Shown: piece by piece, positions 31,097 to 38,386 of the stretch
Position numbering within the stretch: position 1 is the stretch's first letter
Layout: each line of letters opens with the position of its first letter
NCBI RefSeq assembly: GCF_001421535.1
Contig: NZ_LMKN01000002.1
Location: 1-40,220, forward strand
Length of the DNA stretch: 40,220 nucleotides
Source of the DNA: Sphingomonas sp. Leaf20
GTDB taxonomy: Bacteria > Pseudomonadota > Alphaproteobacteria > Sphingomonadales > Sphingomonadaceae
Direction: 5' to 3'
Notes under the pieces: generated by a model
Seen by the model: only the letters and a program-made list of their open reading frames with translations
Databases searched by the model: none
What the model was told of the DNA's origin: nothing
Position numbers and translations under genes: made by a program

Positions 31097-32296
31097 CTAA
31101 CGCCCAAGTTCGTGGCGGTGCTTTTCATGGTAGCGCCGGACAAAGCCGATGAACGCCGCCTGATAACTCACGGGCGTGCGCGCGCTGTCCGCCTCAACCC
31201 AAGTGCGAAACTCATCGTGCAACGTCTGGTAATCCCATCCCGGGCATTCCGCTCGCAGCGTTGCCATCGTCGCCTCGGTGATTTCGCCAGCGGTCGCGCG
31301 TGTCGCCAGACTGGTCCGCGAACGTCGCAGCAGCGCTGTTACGTCAATCGTCTCATTCGCATCGTCGGCCGCGGCAGCGGGGTTGGTTGATGTTGGCCTT
31401 GCTGCAGCCTTAGCGCTTCTTGCCCTTTGCGCCGCCACGGTCTTAATAGGGCGCGCGATATCGCTGCGGCGTTGCATCCGCAGCGAAGGCTCGCGCTTGC
31501 CAGCCGGCGTCTCCAAGGCCAGCGCATAGCCCGGCAGTTCGTTGCGTTCGACGATCTTGGCGATCTCGAACTTGAAGCGGCGATATTGCCCTTCGGCACC
31601 CGACTTCTCGAACAGCGTCGGCATGGCGATCGCGAAGCCGACCTCCCCTGCCCCGCCAGCATGCTTGCGCGCGACGCGGTACAGCCAGCGCTCGCGCCCG
31701 CCGGTCAGGTCGAAATAGGCGCGGTCGATCGACAGCACGCCGCCCTGCATCATCACGCCTTCCCAGAACCAGTTCGACACCTCGATCGTCATCCCACGCG
31801 ACCGCTCGGTCTTTTCGTCGACCAACTGTGTCCAGCCATCGAGCCAACTGAACGTCGCCTCTCGGCGGTTCTCGGCGCGGATGTTGGTCTTGATCGTGGT
31901 TGATACCAGCCGGTCGAGCGCCTGGCCAAGCAGCTCATACGCGCGTCCGGTCGTGGGCCGCCCGATCGCGCGGAGTAGGTCGTAGGGCATAAGGTGGAGC
32001 TTGCGCGGAACGTCATTGACTCCGCGCCGGGCCATGTCCGCAAGCACGCTCGCACAATAGATTAATATGTCTGCGTCCCAGATCGTCGCCATCCCATAAT
32101 CAGGGTTGCCCGAGACGTGCACCCACAGCTTGCCGTCGGGGCTGCGGTAATCGATCGGCTTGACTCGCTTCGACTTGGCGAGGCTGAAGAACGGACGCTC
32201 CATCATCTCGCGCTGGTCGCGCAGCGGCAAGTCGGCGAGATAGGGGAGGAGCAGGTCGAACCGCTCTGACACCTTCTGACGATCGGCGCGGGTCAT
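31097..32296 (-). CDS. repA: Plasmid replication initiator protein RepA
   Basis: The 399-residue protein belongs to the replication-initiator A group common on alphaproteobacterial plasmids: it begins FDLLLPYLADLPLRDQREMMERPFFSLAKSKR, followed by SPDGKLWVHVSGNPDYGMATIWDADILIYCASVLAD and later GGRERWLYRVARKHAGG. The central residues carry winged-helix-like elements that bind iterons. A low-complexity Ala/Arg linker (about 280-320) joins a C-terminal domain, ECPGWDYQTLHDEFRTWVE. It follows parB on the same strand with 103 bases between, in which two parS-like sites lie, and the iterons are downstream. This order parA-parB-repA is typical of sphingomonad plasmids. Confidence 0.85.
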   Translation of the reverse strand: MTRADRQKVSERFDLLLPYLADLPLRDQREMMERPFFSLAKSKRVKPIDYRSPDGKLWVHVSGNPDYGMATIWDADILIYCASVLADMARRGVNDVPRKLHLMPYDLLRAIGRPTTGRAYELLGQALDRLVSTTIKTNIRAENRREATFSWLDGWTQLVDEKTERSRGMTIEVSNWFWEGVMMQGGVLSIDRAYFDLTGGRERWLYRVARKHAGGAGEVGFAIAMPTLFEKSGAEGQYRRFKFEIAKIVERNELPGYALALETPAGKREPSLRMQRRSDIARPIKTVAAQRARSAKAAARPTSTNPAAAADDANETIDVTALLRRSRTSLATRATAGEITEATMATLRAECPGWDYQTLHDEFRTWVEADSARTPVSYQAAFIGFVRRYHEKHRHELGR

Positions 32297-32312
32297 GCCG
32301 TCACGCCCTGAG

Positions 32313-32330
32313 TGTTTCCCCAGGGAAACA
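32313..32330. promoter_or_regulatory. parS-like site 1
   Basis: TGTTTCCCCAGGGAAACA is an almost perfect 18-bp palindrome (one central mismatch pair). The GTTTC...GAAAC arms match the ParB-bound parS consensus of chromosomal and repABC-type sites, with a CCCAGG centre in place of ACGTG. It lies between parB and repA. Confidence 0.7.
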
Positions 32331-32379
32331 TCGTCGGGGTGTTGGCGGCAACCGTCCGTGTTGATAGGGAACGCAGAGC

Positions 32380-32395
32380 GTTTCCCCGGGGAAAC
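32380..32395. promoter_or_regulatory. parS-like site 2
   Basis: GTTTCCCCGGGGAAAC is a perfect 16-bp palindrome, 67 bases from site 1 and 5 bases beyond the parB stop. It shares the arms of site 1 and has a CCCGGG centre. Confidence 0.75.
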
Positions 32396-32399
32396 ATGC

Positions 32400-33440
32400 T
32401 CACCGCTGCAGTCCGCGGCCTTCGGCCTCTAGATGCACGAGCGCCTGCCGCAGCGCGTCGAGCAGTTCGTCGTTCCCGGCGCCCGACCCGGCATGAAGTC
32501 GAATCGTGACGCCCTGTCGGTTGCTCGACTGGATGCTGAGCCCAAGGCGCCCATGCGGCGTGGTCCATGTGAACGGGGGTGCTGCTTCGGAGGGATCGTT
32601 CGACGCCTCGAGCAAGCGCCGCAGCACGTCGGCCGCAGGGTAGGGGGTCGCACCCCGATTGCGCCGCTCAGCCTGTTCGCGCGCGAGATCTCGTGCAGTA
32701 CTTTGAATAGCCTTTGCGGCAACCTTGTCGTCGAGCGCCTGCGCCAACGTATAAGCAGGCTTGAGCTGGACGTCGGCGGGGGAGGCGAACGCGGTGATCA
32801 CCGCGTCGGGGATCTGTGCGACCTTGACCATCTTCGACAGCCAGCCCTTTGACACCTTGAGCCGCTCCGCCATCCGCGTCAGGTGGTTGCCGTAATGCGC
32901 CTTGAGCGCCTCGGCATAATTGCGGGCACGCTCGAGATCTGACACATCTTTCCGCGCGCGGTTCTCGAGATCGGCAAGCCGGAATGCGGCTTCGTCGTCG
33001 AGGTTGGCAACCTGCGCCACGAACTGCATCTCAGGATAGGAATGCGCGCGTAGCCAGCTGATCGACCAGTGGCGTCGCGTGCCCGCGATCACCTCGAAGT
33101 CATGCGCAGGATCGCCGTTGACACGGCGTACCACTGCAGGAACCTTTTGCCCGCCCTCGGCGATAATGGAATCGATCAGTTCGCGGCAGCCTTCTTCAGT
33201 CAGATGCTGGTAGCTGCGCGCATTACCCGGCCAAATCCGCACGCGTGCGGGGTCAAGCAGCAGCTGCGTCACTTGTCGCACTTCCCCGCTGGTCACGCGC
33301 GCTAGCGCAGTCTCGCGGTTGAGCAGTGTCGTCCCACGCGTCCGTTCGGGCGCGGACGGGGCAGGGGGCACGCCGGTGTCGATTTCGGCTGATTCGTCGG
33401 CCAGCAAGGCCGCGAGATAGTCGGATTGCTTACGCGCCAT
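32400..33440 (-). CDS. parB: ParB-family plasmid partition protein
   Basis: The 346-residue protein has the ParB/Srx fold early (QLLLDPARVRIWPGNAR, then FEVIAGTRRHWSISWLRA, the CTP-binding GxRR box) followed by the helix-turn-helix region (LADLENRARKDVSDLERARNYAEAL and HLTRMAERLKVSKGWLSKMVKVAQIPDAVITAF). The C-terminal 70 residues contain a probable dimerisation domain. ParB binds parS, loads as a clamp and is moved by ParA. Two parS-like palindromes lie just downstream. It is 62 bases behind parA and is read from the same strand. Confidence 0.9.
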   Translation of the reverse strand: MARKQSDYLAALLADESAEIDTGVPPAPSAPERTRGTTLLNRETALARVTSGEVRQVTQLLLDPARVRIWPGNARSYQHLTEEGCRELIDSIIAEGGQKVPAVVRRVNGDPAHDFEVIAGTRRHWSISWLRAHSYPEMQFVAQVANLDDEAAFRLADLENRARKDVSDLERARNYAEALKAHYGNHLTRMAERLKVSKGWLSKMVKVAQIPDAVITAFASPADVQLKPAYTLAQALDDKVAAKAIQSTARDLAREQAERRNRGATPYPAADVLRRLLEASNDPSEAAPPFTWTTPHGRLGLSIQSSNRQGVTIRLHAGSGAGNDELLDALRQALVHLEAEGRGLQR

Positions 33441-33502
33441 GCGGCACCTCCCGCATTGGATTTATTAAGAACGTAGCCGCGCAGGACGGCACCAATTCTG
33501 GC

Positions 33503-34699
33503 TCACGCGACATGGAGTAGATCCTCCTCGCGTGCGGGCTCGACCCGGCCCCAGCCTTGCCGGACGAGCTGCTCGATCTGCCCCATGGCCTCGTCAAGAT
33601 TGGCACGGCAGCGCTTGTGCGTCTTGGGCGTACCGATCGGGCGTTCAAGTTCGTAAATCGTCATCATCCGCATCGCGGCATGGCTGATCTCGGCGGATTC
33701 CAAGATCGGCACCGGGAGTAAGGCTGGACCGAAGCTCTGTTCCATAATCGTGCGGACCATCGCGTGGCTAGGATCGTTGCTGTCAAACTTCGAACATATA
33801 AGCCGGAGGAAGCTGTATTCGACCTCTATTCCGGCATGCGCGAGTTGCTGCAGCACCTGGTTCATCATCGATAGAAATTGGACGGTTGAGCAAAAATCGG
33901 GCGTCGTCGCGGCGAGTGGGACGAGCAGCGCATTTGCCGCCTGCATCACCGCGAGGCTGATCGTCCCGAGAGCAGGTGGGGGATCGAGCAGTACCACGTC
34001 GTAATTGCGCGCGAGATCGGCCAGCCCCTGTTTGAGCTTGCGGAAGCGGGCGGCGAGCACCGACTGCCCGTCCGATCCCGCCGCGGCGAGTTCATATTCG
34101 ACGTCGAACAATTCAAGGTTCGATGGGATAAGGTCGACGTTGGGCCACGGCGTCGATTTGACCGCATACAGCAGGTCGGCCTGGGTCGGATCAATCGACA
34201 GATAGGGGTAGAGCGTCTCTTCTCGAGTGATATTGAAATGGGGGTTAAACCCGAACAGCGTCGTTGTTGTCGCCTGGCTATCGCAATCTACCACCAGCAC
34301 ACGGTACCCCTGCACCGCGAAATAATGCGCCAGGTGGCAGGTGACCGTCGACTTGCCCACCCCGCCCTTGAAATTCTGCACTGCGATAATCGCGGGGATA
34401 TCAAGCGGGGAGCGGGCAGGAGAGGCGCCAAGCACCTCGCGCATCTGCAGCAATTCCTCGACCGAATAGCCAAGTCTCCGCCCATTTTCACCCGCCGGGG
34501 CAGGGGGGAGGCGACCATCATCCTCGGCCATGCGGATCCGGTTAGTCGAACAGCCGAGCAATTGCGCCGCCTCGGCAATTCCGAAGCGGACATTGAGGCC
34601 CTTCCGGCTTTCGGGTAGGAATGCCTTGCGCCGTAAGCGTTCGATCATCCGCTCGCCCGCGTCCGCAAGTTCACCGATATGGTTGACAATGGCATTCAT
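33503..34699 (-). CDS. parA: ParA-family plasmid partition ATPase
   Basis: The 398-residue protein has an N-terminal MerR-like helix-turn-helix (about 37-65, FGIAEAAQLLGCSTNRIRMAED) used to repress its own promoter, then the deviant Walker A NFKGGVGKSTV (about 109-119, Lys111 and Lys116) and the switch region DYDVVLLDPPPALG. This is the type Ia ParA layout of RepA in repABC systems. ATP-driven binding to the nucleoid moves the plasmid. It is the first gene of the par-rep operon on the minus strand, and the start lies close after an AT-richer upstream region. Confidence 0.92.
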   Translation of the reverse strand: MNAIVNHIGELADAGERMIERLRRKAFLPESRKGLNVRFGIAEAAQLLGCSTNRIRMAEDDGRLPPAPAGENGRRLGYSVEELLQMREVLGASPARSPLDIPAIIAVQNFKGGVGKSTVTCHLAHYFAVQGYRVLVVDCDSQATTTTLFGFNPHFNITREETLYPYLSIDPTQADLLYAVKSTPWPNVDLIPSNLELFDVEYELAAAGSDGQSVLAARFRKLKQGLADLARNYDVVLLDPPPALGTISLAVMQAANALLVPLAATTPDFCSTVQFLSMMNQVLQQLAHAGIEVEYSFLRLICSKFDSNDPSHAMVRTIMEQSFGPALLPVPILESAEISHAAMRMMTIYELERPIGTPKTHKRCRANLDEAMGQIEQLVRQGWGRVEPAREEDLLHVA

Positions 34700-35129
34700 G
34701 AACCTGTCCGATCGCTCATTTGAAGCTTTCGATCGGATTTATACGGGGATGAAATTCAAAACGTAAGAGTGCGACGCAAAAAGGTTTAGGATGGATCGAT
34801 GTCCAGCATTAACGTGCTAACGCTGCGATCTTGTAGGCGCCCATCTGCACAAGACGTACCCCTCACCAGCAAGCTGAGGCGCTACAGCCGCTCGCCGTTG
34901 ACGATACGTGGCGCACCGTCGCAGCCGTGTCGCGAAAGTGCTAAGTTTCGGACGTCTCGAATGTCGCCACTTTTGCGACAGCGGTATGTCACCACGCGGC
35001 GGACTGCGAGAAGCCTCTTTCAGAGCGCTACGCCCGCTAAACATTTGCTAGAGAACGATCTTTTTTAAAAGGCGACTGGGAGCGATGCGCACAAAACGGC
35101 AATTTTCTGACCAAGCAGAAGGAAACACA
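34700..35129. other. Region upstream of parA with one inverted repeat, no gene
   Basis: The frames here lack coding character. TGTCGCGAAAGTG (34928-34940) and CACTTTTGCGACA (34968-34980) pair at 12 of 13 positions around 27 bases. The promoter and operator of parA should lie close to 34700-34790, where GATCGCTC and GATCGGATTT repeats are seen. Confidence 0.45.
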
Positions 35130-35157
35130 AAAGGCCGCCCCTCGCGGGACGGCCTTT
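35130..35157 (-). terminator. Rho-independent terminator of the 24-aa ORF
   Basis: On the minus strand AAAGGCCG-TCCC pairs with GGGG-CGGCCTTT around a CGCGA loop, with one mismatch, followed by TTGTGTTTCC. It lies 28 bases after the stop of the 24-codon ORF, and on the plus strand it is followed by CCATTG, so the T-rich side points to the minus strand. Confidence 0.75.
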
Positions 35158-35185
35158 CCATTGTCAGCCACTAATGGCTTGATCC

Positions 35186-35260
35186 TTAAAGCTGGACAGC
35201 CCCGCCAGCGGGGGTCGCACTCATCTGGTTCGCCGTTAGCGGCATATAACAATGAGACAT
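35186..35260 (-). CDS. Very small ORF with consensus ribosome-binding site, 24 aa
   Basis: The ORF encodes MSHCYMPLTANQMSATPAGG ending AVQL. AAGGAGG lies exactly 7 bases upstream of the ATG, the best ribosome-binding site I see in the window, and a strong terminator follows 28 bases after the stop. The compact unit of leader, 24 codons and terminator is like a small expressed protein or a leader peptide. The product has no membrane segment and no recognised family. Confidence 0.55.
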   Translation of the reverse strand: MSHCYMPLTANQMSATPAGGAVQL

Positions 35261-35295
35261 TCGACCACCTCCTTCCAGTAGTTGAACAGTGAAGC

Positions 35296-35324
35296 GGATA
35301 TGGGTGTGCTCGCCAAAGGTTCAA
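35296..35324 (-). promoter_or_regulatory. Candidate promoter of the 24-aa ORF
   Basis: Read on the minus strand, TTGAAC (35319-35324) is followed by a weak CATATC at 16 bases (35297-35302). The -10 match is only 3 of 6. The site would start transcription about 30 bases before the ATG. Confidence 0.3.
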
Positions 35325-35458
35325 GGATCTCAGTATGATAACCTCTTACCCACGGGGCATTGCTCATGCGCGTTTGTGCAACGGAGCACGCATCCGTGAA
35401 GCGCATAGGGATTCCTGTTGGGTTGGGTTAGTGACTCCAATCAACAGGAGCTAACTCA

Positions 35459-35677
35459 ATGCGTTACGTAATCCGTAAAGACGGCGAGATGTCCACGCTG
35501 GGTGTTCACCGAAACAGCTTCGACGAGGCGCTCGCTACCGCCGCTGAAATGATCGCAATGCGCGATGACGAAAAGTCGATCGCGGTGGAAGACACGTGGG
35601 AAGATCGGACGATCGACGAAGCGGAAATAGCGTCTTTGATTGCCGCCAGATCGCCGGACACCGCCGACAATGTGTGA
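35459..35677 (+). CDS. Small acidic hypothetical protein, 72 aa
   Basis: The product starts MRYVIRKDGEMSTLGVHRNSF, with regular alternation of charged residues and an acidic middle (AMRDDEKSIAVEDTWEDRTIDEAE). It looks like a small soluble domain with beta strands at the start and helices later; no family is recognised. CAGGAG lies 8 bases upstream of the ATG, giving good support for translation. The next small gene starts 36 bases after its stop on the same strand. Confidence 0.6.
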   Translation: MRYVIRKDGEMSTLGVHRNSFDEALATAAEMIAMRDDEKSIAVEDTWEDRTIDEAEIASLIAARSPDTADNV

Positions 35678-35713
35678 CACAGTGCATTTGGGCGGGTCCG
35701 TCGGGGAATACGT

Positions 35714-35899
35714 GTGAACGGTTACGTGGAATTTCACAGTCCTGAGGGCGATCCGACCGTCGTGAATGTCGATCGCGTAAACTTTGTGCGCCGTTTCAGG
35801 GGCGGCAATGATGCAAGTGCCGTAAACTTTGAGAAGGGCAATTATGTCGTGGTCAAAGGAAACCTCGCGTTAGTGATGAAAACCCTCCAAGAGGGATAG
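35714..35899 (+). CDS. Small hypothetical protein, 61 aa, FlbD-like fold
   Basis: The product MNGYVEFHSPEGDPTVVNVD continues with VNFVRRFRGGNDASAVNFEKGNYVVVKG. The pattern of a short beta strand, a second strand ending VNVDRV and a YVVVKG strand resembles FlbD-like small proteins, though function in flagella is not implied. A GTG at 35714 is used; GGGGA lies about 7 bases upstream. It follows the 72-aa gene closely and is probably in the same unit. Confidence 0.55.
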   Translation: MNGYVEFHSPEGDPTVVNVDRVNFVRRFRGGNDASAVNFEKGNYVVVKGNLALVMKTLQEG

Positions 35900-36001
35900 C
35901 CATTTCCCTGGCGAGCTCTACCGTCACGGATTAATTGCCTAATCGAGACGTACTAGGCCAAATTGAGGTCCGCCTCGTGGTCATTCATACTGGTATATCA
36001 G

Positions 36002-36142
36002 ATGCGTGTGTTTCTATTAAGCCTGCTGATGACATTGGGTGCTTGCAACGATCACAAGCGGCCCAACTCTTTCGATGCCAAGCCGGTTGAGAGCGTCACT
36101 CCTCCGTACAATGGCGTGCCGCAGGGAGAGCAGAAGAAATAG
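36002..36142 (+). CDS. Small lipoprotein, 46 aa
   Basis: The product starts MRVFLLSLLMTLGACNDHKR: a charged N-terminus, an 8-10 residue hydrophobic stretch and the lipobox TLGAC with the Cys at residue 15. The mature part is a short hydrophilic tail ending PPYNGVPQGEQKK. No ribosome-binding site is evident. A perfect hairpin 11 bases after the stop supports a real transcription unit. The small size is unusual but typical of entericidin-like or lysis-type lipoproteins; no such family is recognised here. Confidence 0.65.
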   Translation: MRVFLLSLLMTLGACNDHKRPNSFDAKPVESVTPPYNGVPQGEQKK

Positions 36143-36153
36143 CTGCCTGGGAT

Positions 36154-36181
36154 GGCCGGCCTTCATTACTGAAGGCCGGCC
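36154..36181. terminator. Perfect hairpin between the lipoprotein and mucR genes
   Basis: GGCCGGCCTTCA (36154-36165) and TGAAGGCCGGCC (36170-36181) form a 12-bp stem with a TTAC loop. It lies 11 bases after the lipoprotein stop and 5 before the end of the convergent mucR gene. There is no T-run on either side, so it probably acts as a bidirectional barrier. Confidence 0.7.
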
Positions 36182-36186
36182 TGACA

Positions 36187-36687
36187 TCACTCGGCGGTGT
36201 CGTCAGCTTTGCGCTTACGCGGTGCAGGCTTTGCCGCTTCTGCCTTGGTCTCATTCTTCTGACCCGGCTTGCGACCCAGGCCGATGCTCTTCGCCATTGT
36301 GCGGCGCGCTTCCGAATAGGTTGGAGCGACCATGGGGTAATCAGCCTTTAGACCATAACGCTCGCGGTACTCGACTGGCGTCATGCCGTTAGTGGCAAGG
36401 TGACGACGCAGCGTCTTGTACGGCTTGCCATCGATCATGCTGATGATGTGATCGGGGCTGGCAAGGGACTTCCGGGCCGTTACCGCGCCAACGTATTCCT
36501 TGGGCTCTTCCGCAGGACTTTCTTCGGTCTGCGAACCGCCAACAAGCGACTGAACGCTGGCGTGCATCTGCGATAGAAATGCGGGAACGTCGTCGGCCGA
36601 CGTACGGGTATTTGGATTGCTGAGCCAAGCGATCGTCAACTCGGTAGCGAGTTCAACAGCGTTGGGCTGGTAGGTATCGTCGGACAT
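36187..36687 (-). CDS. MucR/Ros-family transcriptional regulator lacking zinc ligands
   Basis: The 166-residue protein has the MucR signature HIISMIDGKPYKTLRRHLATNGMTPVEYRERYGLKADYPMVAPTYSEARRTMAKSIGLGRK (about 80-140). The family binds AT-rich DNA and controls cell surface, motility and plasmid genes in alphaproteobacteria. The Ros zinc finger uses CxxC and two His; here Ser83 and Asp86 replace the cysteines, His96 is kept and the second His position is Asn/Gly, so zinc is probably not bound. ATG 36687 is chosen for the GGAG 7 bases upstream. A Lys/Ala-rich tail follows. TCTTATTC/GAATAAGA (36751-36783) upstream may be a regulatory palindrome. Confidence 0.85.
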   Translation of the reverse strand: MSDDTYQPNAVELATELTIAWLSNPNTRTSADDVPAFLSQMHASVQSLVGGSQTEESPAEEPKEYVGAVTARKSLASPDHIISMIDGKPYKTLRRHLATNGMTPVEYRERYGLKADYPMVAPTYSEARRTMAKSIGLGRKPGQKNETKAEAAKPAPRKRKADDTAE

Positions 36688-37020
36688 TAAGTGCTCCATT
36701 TAGCTGATGGGCAAGTAGGGCTCCTCGAATAATCGCACAACCTTTCAAAATCTTATTCTATGAAATTGCTTCAACGAATAAGACCGACTAATTGACGATC
36801 AACAACGGCTGAGAGCCCCCCCAGTTGAAAGGTCACCTGAGATAAACGCTAGCAAAGTGGTGTCTTTTTAGATGTAAGTCGAGCCGGTTTGGACTCTTCA
36901 ACCCTCAGCTCATCACCGCTAGGCCCGTGAACTTTACCATCCTCTGCCGATCGCCATTCGTGCCTGACACACTTCGGCAATTTTTTGGCTCGGCATTTTG
37001 GATTTGGTATGAACGCCAGT
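36688..37020. other. Intergenic region upstream of the MucR-like gene
   Basis: The region contains the inverted repeat TCTTATTC (36751-36758) and GAATAAGA (36776-36783), in an AT-rich stretch that probably includes the promoter of the MucR-like gene. Nothing coding is seen in the rest. Confidence 0.4.
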
Positions 37021-37428
37021 CTAGACCGCTTTTTTCAGGGGCTCGGGCAGCTTGCCATCTGGCAGGGTCTCGCGGAGATGGCCATGGATCATCTGCACAT
37101 TGAACGGCTTGGACACGAATGTCGCCTTTTCGGGCAAATCATTCGCCTTCGGCCGCAGGTGGCCGCTGCCGATAACGATCTCGATCCAGGGGTAGTTCAC
37201 TGCCACGTGGTGGGCGAGCGCGAACCCGTTAGTATCGCCTGGCATATCGACGTCTGAGAAGAGTAGGGTGATTGTGTGTGCGTACTCAGGGAGCATCGCG
37301 ATCGCAGCATCACCGTGATCCGCTTCATAGGTGCGTAAACCCGCATCTTCGAGAATGCCTGTGACATCCATGAGGATGAACGGGTCATCGTCAACGGCAA
37401 GCGCATAGGGGACTGTTGATAGGGACAT
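37021..37428 (-). CDS. Single-domain response regulator
   Basis: The 135-residue protein is one receiver domain: acidic residues Asp13-15 in AVDDDPF, phosphoacceptor Asp59 in LLFSDVDMPG, Ser88 in IVIGSGH and Lys107 in FVSKPFN. There is no output domain, so it probably relays phosphate or controls another protein, as CheY and DivK do. ATG 37428 is preferred because the longer frame adds an Arg-rich stretch absent from receivers. No histidine kinase gene lies nearby. Confidence 0.85.
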   Translation of the reverse strand: MSLSTVPYALAVDDDPFILMDVTGILEDAGLRTYEADHGDAAIAMLPEYAHTITLLFSDVDMPGDTNGFALAHHVAVNYPWIEIVIGSGHLRPKANDLPEKATFVSKPFNVQMIHGHLRETLPDGKLPEPLKKAV

Positions 37429-37555
37429 GCCGCACTGAACCCGCCACTTAGGAAAACGGCTCCGTCGCATCTCTGGCTTTGACGTCTCTTAAGCCATCAT
37501 TGCGGGTGCAAACGCCTGATTGGCCCATTGTCTAAAAGGACCCAGACAATAAAAT

Positions 37556-37582
37556 GCCCCGCTGCGGGGGGAGCAGCGGGGC
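37556..37582. terminator. GC-rich terminator-like hairpin 1
   Basis: GCCCCGCTGC (37556-37565) pairs perfectly with GCAGCGGGGC (37573-37582). AAAAT precedes and GCTTTA follows, so it can be read in either direction. It lies 127 bases upstream of the response-regulator start. Confidence 0.6.
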
Positions 37583-37675
37583 GCTTTAGAACCAGCGGGA
37601 CCAAGGGGGGCAAGTGCCCTACCGGTTATCACTACAACAGTGCGAGCCGGTGTCGGTTCCGCACATAGTTATGAA

Positions 37676-37709
37676 AATGCCCTGCCGATCCAAAGACCGA
37701 CAGGGCATT
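37676..37709. terminator. Terminator-like hairpin 2
   Basis: AATGCCCTG (37676-37684) pairs perfectly with CAGGGCATT (37701-37709) around a 16-base loop, with extra pairs possible inside. AAAA precedes it, which would be a T-run when read on the minus strand. Confidence 0.55.
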
Positions 37710-37896
37710 GCGAGCTTTCACCGCCGTTCCCCCCGAAAGGGCAGGACGCTTCCAGCGTATATAGAAACTGCCTAGCTTGTAGTGTGTTCCCGGCGCTCGT
37801 CTGTGATGCTAGCCCATCTGGACGGTCGACCCGACATCAGCGGCTATTGTAAAAGACATGGTCGGTGATGACGCCCGCCCTTTCAAGAAAGCCATA

Positions 37897-38190
37897 TTAC
37901 CCTCTCAGCTTCCGCTCGAAGCGCTTCCATTGGCGTTCGTCCCGACCGTAACCGGGAAAGGACGGCGGTAGCGGCGTCGGTGCGATCCTATTTGGCCTAC
38001 TGCCGCAAGCCGAACACCGCAGATATTGGGGGAGGCATTCGACCGCCATGTTCTTGCGTTTGAGGTAGCACCACCTCGCTAAAACCAGGCGGTGCACGAC
38101 GCCCTTACGTCCGCATTTCGAGCATACGCATCCCAAATTAGCTTCGTGCTTCGTGAAATCACCCAGCGTCCTAAACCGCGTGTTGCCCAC
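37897..38190 (-). CDS. Zinc-ribbon protein, 97 aa
   Basis: The product has CVCSKCGRKGVVHRLVLARW, then CLPQYLRCSACGSRP, giving two CxxC knuckles about 35 residues apart, a classical zinc ribbon, followed by a basic tail. The role is unknown; I recall such proteins only as hypotheticals. A GTG start at 38190 lies 4 bases after the stop of the DUF6771-like gene, so it is probably translated by coupling as the third gene of the operon. Confidence 0.65.
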   Translation of the reverse strand: MGNTRFRTLGDFTKHEANLGCVCSKCGRKGVVHRLVLARWCYLKRKNMAVECLPQYLRCSACGSRPNRIAPTPLPPSFPGYGRDERQWKRFERKLRG

Positions 38191-38194
38191 AGGA

Positions 38195-38386
38195 TCACCA
38201 GGGCAAAGCCATCTGCGCCGTCTCAGCGTCTACGGGCTGATATAGAGTACCGTAGACATGCCTTGCCACTTCCAGGCGTGCGTCTGCCCTCAGCCCATCG
38301 CGCGGTGCAGTAAGGCCGATCAAAGCCCATGCCGGCGCGTCCTCGATAATGGCCGCAATCCGCTCCGGCGAAATCACGCTAGCCAT
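38195..38386 (-). CDS. DUF6771-like small protein, 63 aa
   Basis: The product MASVISPERIAAIIEDAPAW continues ALIGLTAPRDGLRADARLEVARHVYGTLY, matching the pattern I recall for small sphingomonad proteins of the DUF6771 family: ERIA..I.DAP.WA..GLT..D..LR..A. The function is unknown. ATG 38386 overlaps the upstream stop as TGATG, a strong sign of translational coupling, so it is preferred to the TTG three codons earlier. Confidence 0.6.
   Translation of the reverse strand: MASVISPERIAAIIEDAPAWALIGLTAPRDGLRADARLEVARHVYGTLYQPVDAETAQMALPW

Larger units (their letters stand above)
37429..37896. other. Intergenic region with two terminator-like hairpins
   Basis: No gene is convincing. Two strong hairpins lie at 37556-37582 and 37676-37709 with about 93 bases between them, and pyrimidine- and purine-rich tracts (CCAAGGGGGGC, TTCCCCCC) lie around them. 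The layout would suit a small RNA gene ending at the second hairpin, but no promoter is clear. Confidence 0.45.

Noticed and set aside
30859..31390. Plus-strand frames of about 100 codons through the origin and repA
   Set aside because: They cross the iterons and the antisense of repA without protein-like composition.
32293..32568. A 91-codon frame over the parS-like sites
   Set aside because: Its MFPRGN and MFPWGN repeats are just translations of the palindromes.
35037..35324. A 95-codon frame over the small-ORF region on the minus strand
   Set aside because: It uses a different frame from the 24-codon ORF with the consensus ribosome-binding site, runs through the terminator and has non-coding composition.
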